Assembly (NCBI GenBank): GCA_029706075.1
Contig: JAINUG010000109.1
Location: forward strand, 1,392,501-1,456,500
Direction: 5' to 3'
Source of the DNA: Aldrovandia affinis
Taxonomy: Eukaryota; Chordata; Actinopteri; Notacanthiformes; Halosauridae
Length of the DNA stretch: 64,000 nt
Under the pieces are notes generated by a model. It ran no database searches. It saw only the letters and a list, made by a program, of their open reading frames with translations, and was not told the origin of the DNA. The position numbers and the translations under genes are program-made. Positions 58,501-64,000 of the stretch are shown here, in pieces. Position 1 is the stretch's first letter. Every line of letters starts with the position of its first letter.

Positions 58501-61375
58501 CATGTATTTTTTACATTTTGGGTTAGATCTACAGGGTTAGCTCTACTGATGTGACATTCAAAGAACAGAGAATGAAACATGAACCAATTATGATTTTTTT
58601 ATCAATAAAAAGATGTTATAAAAATAACACGACTAAGAGCATTTAATGCTTCCAGTTTTTTTCTTGGAAGTATACAAAATAGCTGTTGATAATGAAAGCA
58701 GCCAGAGCGCTAATGATGCTATAGGACAAGTGGCTATGACAGTGAAACGGCCCCGGTAATACTGCCACTCCACTCAGTGTCCTAATTCCCATGAAGTGGA
58801 AAATGCATCCTCGTTCATGGTCTTTAAAAACAATTAATGAAACCCACAATTGAATGAGGTGGAAAAGGGTCAGAAGAAAAACTGGAGAAAACATGTATGC
58901 AAACTGTATACGAGACATCGCTACAAAGAGAACAGAGCTAAGGAAAAGGGTCATGTTCAACAATAACTCTAAACATTACTACACTAAACTACAATCACGG
59001 AACATCATAAACAGTCTGTTTATAACAATGTACATTTTTCATTTGGCATAATATAGTTAATATTATTTCGTATCCAGAACGTTATCATTAACTTTTATTC
59101 ATTCAGGGATTATTCTCATCTTAAATGTCATACACAGTATGTTTTTACATTCTGTACATACGTAAAATTGTAATCAATGATACATCACAAGCACTCAGTT
59201 TATGAAGAATACACAAAATGTCATCAACGTACCTCAAATCCACCAACTACAAGTAATGCATTGATGTTATGAATTCGCATTTGTTCAGCGATTTTTTCCA
59301 TATGTTTTGCAGGAAGTGTTCTGCAAATGGACACATGATAGTTCATGTAAAATCCTTGTTAAAAAATAGTTTAATGGCACAATACAAATTTGAACACAGC
59401 CGGGAAGAATTCCATGAGGAAATAATAATTATATATATATATATAATATATATACAGTGGGGTCCAAAAGTCTGAGTCCACTACCAAGATCTGTTTGTTT
59501 TCATCATTCATCAAAAACTAACACAAAAGTTTTACTCAGGAGAACAATTTTACCTCTAACTACTTCACTAATCTCTGCTGACCTAATTACAAACAGCTGC
59601 AAAAACGTTTGCAAAGGAAGTGTCCTTTTTCAAGATTAAACCATCTGCAGTAGCAACAAGAACACATAAAGAACCATATTAATTACATCAATATCCGGTA
59701 TGCATTGTTATAAAACTCACACTATGTATAAGGAGTGTCCATGTTTAAAAACTTAAATGAAAAATAAGGTGTCACAACATCTGTTTCTCTGTGCGGTTTA
59801 CAGGACAAAACACCATCTTGACCAGTCAGAATCTAGTCAGCGTATTTAACCAAGCTGTGGTGTAATTCATAATAATGAGCTTTACCGTTTGGTTCCTAAA
59901 AGGGACCCGCCTTGGCCAGTCCAGCCCCCAACATCCCCCCACTTGATCTCCTTAATCTGGGGACAGGAAAGAGACACATTCAGCACAGTGCTGCCAGCAC
60001 CCTATGAGGCCCAGACTGTGAGGCTCAGACTGTGGGCCTAACCTTAGTGTGAAGGCGCTTTATGCACATTATAAGAGATGTTATTTTTACTCATTGTGGA
60101 GATTTTCTTTGACCTGTGAATTAGCGATATGCCTGTAATTACAGACTGACCAAAGAGAACTGCTTTTTAAGATGATCAGTTTGTATGAATACCCAATGGG
60201 ACCAAACTTGGGCAGCCTTGATATACAGTACACAGCTACAGAAAAAAATATACAGTATATATATATACATATATATATATATATACACACAGTGATACAT
60301 TTTTTATTTATATAAACACTTCAGGGGTGGAAGCTGAAAGGGACACTGGTGGTCTGTCACTAAGCAGGAACACACCTGTTGCCATGGAGTTGCAAAGACT
60401 TTGATGTCACACTGCCCTAGTGTATTGTTTGGTTACATAAATTTTCCGGTGAACCAGAGTCACCCGGTGAGAGGGGAGGATTTGTGTTGTTGGTAAAGAA
60501 GATAAGAAAAAAACTGTTTAAAATATGCCATTGTGGTTGATCCGTAAAGATTTGTTCCTGGAGAATCGATGTGATTTAGTCCGTAGTGATTTTGCCCATA
60601 AATGCCTTCTATATTTGTTTGTCGCTCTGGACAACAGAGCAGACATGCGTCTGCTGCATGATCACATATAAATACATGTAAACCTTGTTCCTTGTTTCAT
60701 AAATAATTTTGTAACATGACAGCATATTAGCCTATCTCTTGCTCTAGCTGTGATTGTTCTTGCCATTTTAAGTGCACTTGTTGTAAGGCGCTCTGGACAA
60801 GAGCGTCTGCTAAATGTCTGAAATGTCAAAGTAAATGAGTGCTTCCCTGCCAGAAGAGCGCTAAATCATTTATGAAAAGTCTGTCTTTCAGTCAGGCATC
60901 CCTGTGCCTAGCTGTGTGCCATTGCACCAGGCCCTGTCCCCCTGCCTGAGAGTATCCAGGCCTAGGAGAGGTGTTCCGGGAGAATAATGAGCTTACTGTA
61001 ATCGGAGTCCTTTATCTCCTTGCAAGGACTTATCATCACAGTAAAGGTGACACAGCCGCCACCCGCCCTATCACATGTGCCAACAACTTAACTTTGCCCT
61101 CTCCCATTCGGCCAATCAGCACTCGTTATGCCCCAGTGGCGGAATACTTGTTTTTCTCACATTTTAAAATCAGCATGAATCAACACACTCACTCACACAC
61201 ACACACAATAACAGTAACATCTAAATATAAATGTGATTTAGGGCAGATTCATTACAGCTATACTTCCTCCGCTCTATCAGTAAAGACTTAAATGTGTAAA
61301 TTAATCTTGTATGGCAGTGCTGGAACCGATCTCCCTGTTGCTAGGAAGGGAAAGTACAAGGGAGATGACAGACAA

Positions 61376-61438
<63 letters not shown>

Positions 61439-61726
61439 TTCTTATGTCATTTTAGAATTTCACAGACTTGCCAGATGGCTGTTTGAGCACCTGCATGGAC
61501 GTGTCATTCATGCTGTGTGGAACGTTCCACTGCGAGAACCCAGAGAAATGTGGTTCCTAAAAATCCATAAGTGCCGTACCTGTCCCTTATAGAAGCCCTC
61601 GAACCCATCGTTGATGGCGAACATCTTGTGCCCCTCGGTGATGCCGACTCGGACCGCCGAGCGGACGGCGGCGTTCATGCCTGCCGCTGGGGCACCGACG
61701 TTCATCACTGCCACGTTGAACGTGCT
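43453..61726 (-). CDS. pfkp: PFKP C-terminal half (6-phosphofructokinase, platelet type), with an alternative exon
   Basis: Cytosolic glycolytic enzyme converting fructose 6-phosphate and ATP to fructose 1,6-bisphosphate; acts as a tetramer. In 5' to 3' order the exons are 61580-61726, 59886-59956, 59233-59320, 58074-58226 (or 56402-56554), 54166-54330, 50849-50910, 50282-50393, 50018-50117, 46897-47002 and 43453-43606, totalling 385 residues plus stop with every junction in phase. This is the regulatory C-terminal half, which in animal PFK1 carries the fructose 2,6-bisphosphate and allosteric sites. Landmarks are [63 protein letters not shown] and [14 protein letters not shown]. The catalytic N-terminal half and start lie beyond 64000. 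The P isoform is chosen because the gene converges on PITRM1. The extreme C terminus ([11 protein letters not shown]) is lineage-specific. Confidence 0.94.
43872..44217 (+). mobile_element. Full-length tRNA-derived SINE
   Basis: Head with A box TGGTGTAGCGG and B box GGTTCGAAACC, body with CCTTGGGTCCAGGGGGAGG, and 3' end CAACCAAATTGGGAGGAAAA followed by an A-rich tail. It lies in the PFKP last intron, antisense to the gene. Confidence 0.85.
44224..45851. mobile_element. Palindromic (fold-back) Tc1 element
   Basis: Arms 44224-44962 and 45112-45851 are reverse complements over about 740 bp with few mismatches, around a 149-bp spacer. The outer ends are CAGTGGGTTCGGAAAGTATT and its reverse, flanked by TA. 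Each arm carries the 5' half of a Tc1, including the helix-turn-helix coding region. The spacer is a more distal Tc1 piece. Located in the PFKP last intron. Confidence 0.93.
45857..46500 (-). mobile_element. Truncated Tc1 element (same family as 11225)
   Basis: Begins ACAGTGGGTATAAAAAGTAA immediately beside the palindrome. The following text (GAATCTATTTGAAGTCTC, CAATGGGATTGAG) parallels 11470-11960. The 3' part is missing. Confidence 0.7.
46897..47002 (-). CDS. pfkp: PFKP penultimate coding exon
   Basis: 106 bp, phase 1 in and phase 2 out. Encodes [20 protein letters not shown] then [14 protein letters not shown] and two bases of the next codon. Only the donor written GT^GTATGA keeps the frame into the last exon; using the GT two bases earlier gives an immediate stop. 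The junction codon becomes valine (TDFV-HRIP), where vertebrate PFK1 normally has glutamate. The exon lies inside duplicated segment copy B. Confidence 0.9.
47395..47770. mobile_element. SINE with fold-back head
   Basis: Arms 47409-47458 and 47517-47566 are 50-bp inverted copies around a 58-bp loop. The second copy continues into a full SINE body and an A-rich tail at about 47745-47770. It interrupts copy B text that is continuous in copy A near 10840. Confidence 0.75.
49447..49522. repeat. (GT)n microsatellite
   Basis: About 38 uninterrupted GT dinucleotides. Confidence 0.97.
50018..50117 (-). CDS. pfkp: PFKP exon
   Basis: 100 bp, phase 0 in and phase 1 out. Encodes [20 protein letters not shown] then [13 protein letters not shown]. 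The donor GTAGTA is weaker than consensus. Confidence 0.94.
50282..50393 (-). CDS. pfkp: PFKP exon
   Basis: 112 bp, phase 2 in and phase 0 out. Encodes [20 protein letters not shown] then [17 protein letters not shown]. Acceptor ACTGCAG, donor GTGCGG. Confidence 0.95.
50849..50910 (-). CDS. pfkp: PFKP exon (small)
   Basis: 62 bp, phase 0 in and phase 2 out. Encodes [20 protein letters not shown] plus the split R codon. Acceptor TTTCAG, donor GTAAAG. Confidence 0.94.
50911..52240 (-). other. PFKP intron, no gene recognised
   Basis: AT-rich DNA without clear repeats. Confidence 0.5.
52241..52744 (+). mobile_element. Solo LTR
   Basis: 504 bp starting TGTGGCATCA and ending TGATGTCACA (10-bp inverted ends, one mismatch), flanked by ATATAT on both sides. 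A TATA-like GATAAAAAG lies near 52397 and AATAAA near 52640, in the right order for an LTR. No internal region remains, consistent with LTR-LTR recombination. Antisense to PFKP. Confidence 0.75.
53005..53420 (+). repeat. Minisatellite, ~45-48 bp unit
   Basis: About nine units of the type CTGACCAGGAAACAGCCAGA plus CACAAGACCTTCACA and a variable ACACTACTGT / TGCTGCT end. In a PFKP intron. Confidence 0.92.
53413..53490 (-). mobile_element. tRNA-like SINE head next to the minisatellite
   Basis: Reversed: GTATAGTATAATGGTTAGGG (A-box-like) and GGTTCAATTCC (B box). The cloverleaf is not complete, so a true tRNA gene is unlikely. Confidence 0.6.
53590..53860 (+). mobile_element. V-SINE-like core and tail
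   Basis: CTGTCCTTCAGATGAAATGT, ATTAAAGATCCCATGGCA and the tail ACCTGGTTAATGAAATAAAG resemble fish V-SINE central and 3' domains. Confidence 0.5.
54166..54330 (-). CDS. pfkp: PFKP exon
   Basis: 165 bp, 55 codons, phase 0 to 0. Encodes [40 protein letters not shown] and [15 protein letters not shown]; donor GTGAGG. This is the most conserved exon of the C-terminal half. Confidence 0.97.
54919..56208 (+). mobile_element. hAT element remnant with BED zinc finger
   Basis: Ends TAGGGCTGAC and ACAGCCCTA, with AT-only 8-bp flanks on both sides. Inside, GGTCGACCGAGATTTGTTTT near the left end and its relative near 56170 form long sub-terminal repeats. From 55483 a short frame reads [12 protein letters not shown] then [12 protein letters not shown], a BED zinc-finger start that ends in a stop. 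The rest of the transposase is absent. Confidence 0.75.
56402..56554 (-). CDS. pfkp: PFKP exon, downstream alternative (L-like version)
   Basis: 153 bp, 51 codons, phase 0 to 0. Acceptor context is CTGCCTGCTCCAG and the donor is GTAAGC. It begins [20 protein letters not shown] and contains [19 protein letters not shown], ending SLNALVE. It is a second version of the block encoded at 58074-58226, with 29 of 51 residues identical, the same length and the same phase. The frame is open and no residue of the conserved core is lost, so it does not look like a decaying duplicate. The LLQLYEAR and ATISNN variants recall the liver-type isozyme. It is probably a mutually exclusive exon. Confidence 0.85.
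56555..58073 (-). other. Intron between the two alternative PFKP exons
   Basis: 1519 bp, AT-rich. A GC-rich stretch at 56580-56960 has no supported gene; a SINE-tail-like T-rich piece lies at 57070-57130. No obvious complementary docking sequence was found by eye. Confidence 0.5.
58074..58226 (-). CDS. pfkp: PFKP exon, upstream alternative (canonical P-type)
   Basis: 153 bp, 51 codons, phase 0 to 0. Acceptor context is GATCTGCAG and the donor is GTAAGT. It begins [20 protein letters not shown] and contains [19 protein letters not shown], ending ALNAITD, which reads into TCDRIKQ of the next constitutive exon. This version matches the usual P/M-type sequence. In animal PFK1 this block lines the C-half ligand site that evolved from a former active site. 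Confidence 0.94.
58227..59232 (-). other. PFKP intron
   Basis: A G12 homopolymer lies at about 58348-58359. No gene seen. Confidence 0.5.
59233..59320 (-). CDS. pfkp: PFKP exon
   Basis: 88 bp, phase 2 in and phase 0 out. Encodes [20 protein letters not shown] then ALLVVGGFE. It ends exactly at GGFE, the position from which either of the two alternative 153-bp exons can follow. Confidence 0.95.
59455..59660 (+). mobile_element. Solitary Tc1-type end
   Basis: CAGTGGGGTCCAAAAGTCTG after an AT repeat. No opposite end and no transposase. Confidence 0.55.
59886..59956 (-). CDS. pfkp: PFKP exon
   Basis: 71 bp, phase 0 in and phase 2 out. Encodes [20 protein letters not shown] then [18 protein letters not shown] is diagnostic for animal PFK1. 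Donor is GTAAAG. Confidence 0.95.
60690..60838 (+). mobile_element. L2-like LINE 3' tail
   Basis: GCGCTCTGGACAAGAGCGTC and TGCTAAATGTCTGAAATGTC match the 3' tail type seen at 630 and 30380. In a PFKP intron. Confidence 0.65.
61379..61436. repeat. (CA)n microsatellite
   Basis: About 29 CA dinucleotides, 140 bp from a PFKP exon donor. Confidence 0.97.
61580..61726 (-). CDS. pfkp: PFKP exon (start of C-terminal half)
   Basis: 147 bp, 49 codons, phase 0 to 0. Acceptor AG is complementary to 61727-61728; donor GTACGG follows position 61580. Encodes [20 protein letters not shown] through [11 protein letters not shown], the nucleotide-fold entry of the C-terminal half. Confidence 0.95.
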
Positions 61727-61959
61727 CTGCGAACCACAGAACGCAGTCAGGACACGGTCAGAACACATGACGCCGTGTCCGGGCACCCGAGAACGCTACA
61801 GCACCAGATGGCACCACAGAGCACAGTTCACTCTAGACCTGGGTCAAATGATCAAATTAGTGATGGAAGGATGAGGTAGTCATGACAAGTAGCTGTCAAT
61901 CACTGACTTTTTTGAACCAATCAAAATAATACACATTTGTACGGTTTTAACTCTTTGTG

Positions 61960-62002
61960 GCCAGTGTCAAACGTTGTAACCACTGGACCACGCGGGAGGC
62001 CT
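61960..62002 (-). mobile_element. SINE head remnant
   Basis: GGCCAGTGTCAAACGTTGTA and CCACGCGGGAGGCC match the inverted head at 1990-2027. Confidence 0.6.
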
Positions 62003-62239
62003 GGTTTGAACTCTTTAGATGCCGCTGACACAGTCAGAATTTTCAACAAAACATTATAATAAACAAACGAACGTGCAATCAATATGAAAGAAGAGTTTCT
62101 GTTCTGAATATTGTCTGCAAAAATAGATGTTTTCTTTTAAAACTGTTGGAAAGCTTCAGGCATTCTACCAGTGTCTAAAGGGTTAAAGTATATAATATAA
62201 TATAATATAATATAATTATTAACAAAGGTCTGTTTCGGT

Positions 62240-62358
62240 CAGGGAGTGCTGTTACTGAGGAGAGGAGGAGAGAAAAAGGGAGGGAAGATGAGGAGAGGGG
62301 AGAGGAGGTGAGGAGAAGAAAAGTGAGGGGAGGAGAGGAGAAGATAGGGTAGGGGAGC
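62240..62358 (+). repeat. Polypurine tract
   Basis: Nearly pure A/G over about 115 bp (GAGGAGAGG-type). In a PFKP intron. Confidence 0.85.
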
Positions 62359-64000
62359 TAAATGCTGATATTACCAGTGCATCTCTCACTATTTATGGCA
62401 GGGGTTAACTCCGTAACTCCGCTAAATCAATTAGCTAATTAGTTGTATACACCAACGCCAGTTCACTTGAAGATTAGGCCACAGTACAATGTTTCATATA
62501 GAGACACAATGTCAGTCTTCAGCTGTCATGCATGAGCTCATCAACAAATGAGGCTAAAATGGAAGGTCACATAAATGATTGGGGATATGTAAGAGCAGAA
62601 GTTGGGATGAAATCCAGAAATGGATCCGGCCCTCCGCGCCCCCCCCTAGATCTACAGCCTCAGGTGGGGCAACACTGCACCGGGCTCCAGCTCAGACCCG
62701 AGCGGTCACACCATGAGCGCCGTGCAACAAAACCCCTCCCCCTAGAGTGGGCATCACGCACAGTATGGGGCCGTCTATTCAAACAACATCGGCTCTGCCT
62801 CTTCCTGTCCCTAAAACCTTTTTGTCATCTGATCAACAATGAACCCCATCATTAATAGAATTCCTCATAAAATTAATAATTGAAGGCATAATGCAATAAA
62901 AATTGTGTATATTCAATAAGCCTATTTAATGTCAAGGGAAATGGAAGGTGAATTTCAGAGTTTGAAAGACTGAACTGTTAACCGTTGCGTACCAGAGTTG
63001 CCGGTGCTCTGTACCATCTGGTGAATGACACACAAAATGAATCTCTCGCACGCATCACATTCATAGCACCCTTTCATAACGGCACGTCACCGCGATCCAC
63101 ATAACTTCACGTGCGCTGCTGCCACTGCTGTTAGGCTGCGTTTGCGCTGATACACCGTCACAAACACACCGTGTGCCTGCCCTCTCACGTTGAAGCTGCA
63201 GGGTAGCATTGCTGAGCACCTTTCAAGCTTGGGGAAATATGCCATAGCATCTAAAGCAAGAAGCGCTATTCTCAGTCATTTAAAAAAAAAAATGTTTTCT
63301 TACAACAAGCAAGGCTATAGAATCAATTGAATCATTTTCACGCAAATATATAACAGTGTGTGCTGTTTTCGTTTTGCAGTATTCTCAATGTTAAACAATT
63401 GTCTCACAATCGAGACAAAATATAATTAAATTCAAATGATTAGTATGTAAAGTATATGAATTATTCTCCATCCAATAATTGATTTCTATTTATAATTTAT
63501 CATTATACATATATACATATATATATATATGTATTAAATAATTTATCATTTAAAATTAAGTATAACTATCATATAATTTTGGATGGACCATCTGCAGCAA
63601 AATATGCAGCAAACTATGCCATTTTTTGGCGCTTCAGTTAGTTTTTTAGAGGGTGGGGTGGATTTAAAATCTACAAAATAAAAGTAGCCTACAGCCCCTT
63701 TGGCTCCTGGCTGTGGAACTACAGAAATAGATCAAGATGAGTTTGGCCCATAAGTTATTTTCAATAGAGCCTTCTGCAATAAAATATGCAGCGCACGCCA
63801 TGTTCGAATTAAGGTCAAATCTTTTACTGTACTGCAATTTAAAAAAAAACTGTATTTAGTGCTTGGTGGGTGGGGGTTGATTTAAAATGAACAAAATCTT
63901 GTGGGAGTCCAGAATTAGATGAAGAGTTTGGAGTTTGGCCCGTGAGTTGTTGTATCTATATCTGTCGGGCAGGGCGGCACCTGAGCCATGCAGAAGAGGG
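62359..64000 (-). other. PFKP intron, 5' end of gene not reached
   Basis: No further PFKP exon recognised. 63588-63960 contains two diverged copies of a ~185-bp unit (each with AAATATGCAGC, GGTGGG-TTGATTTAAAAT, and GAGTTTGGCCC). Confidence 0.55.

Overview
The window is ray-finned fish nuclear DNA. It carries split, spliced vertebrate genes separated by dense, decaying fish-type transposons: Tc1/mariner with TA targets, L2-like and other LINEs, tRNA-headed SINEs, hAT with 8-bp target duplications, PIF/Harbinger and a Ty3/gypsy element. CA/GT microsatellites are long and there is no bacterial gene layout. The species cannot be named from this sequence.

Two host genes are present, facing each other tail to tail as in other vertebrates. 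The first is the 3' end of PITRM1 (mitochondrial presequence protease) on the + strand, with six coding exons between 1398 and 9308 and the stop at 9306-9308. The second is the C-terminal half of PFKP (platelet-type 6-phosphofructokinase) on the - strand, from 61726 down to the stop at 43453. It has ten constitutive-type coding exons and one extra exon. Every listed junction has GT/AG borders and matching phase.

The 34 kb between the genes is almost entirely mobile DNA. 9.1-11.0 kb is a diverged duplicate (copy A) of 42.3-47.9 kb (copy B). 11.2-12.9 kb is a Tc1 remnant carrying a hAT MITE. 14.3-22.1 kb is an LTR retrotransposon with 204-bp LTRs, split by a 3.2-kb LINE. 23.6-25.1 kb is a second, ruined retroelement. 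26.1-28.3 kb holds two abutting Tc1 copies. 29.5-30.7 kb has an L2-like LINE tail and a Harbinger transposase piece. 33.1-42.3 kb is a recent tandem triplication of a ~3.07-kb unit built from a SINE, CA repeats and two Tc1 pieces. 44.2-45.9 kb is a 1.6-kb Tc1 palindrome.

The most interesting observation is in PFKP. Two successive 153-bp exons (58074-58226 and 56402-56554) encode alternative versions of the same 51-residue block in the C-terminal half. They have identical phase, intact splice sites and about 57% amino-acid identity, so they are strong candidates for mutually exclusive exons. The second is the reciprocal pattern in the segmental duplication: copy A keeps the PITRM1 last exon and lacks the PFKP terminal exons, while copy B keeps the PFKP exons and has lost the PITRM1 exon.
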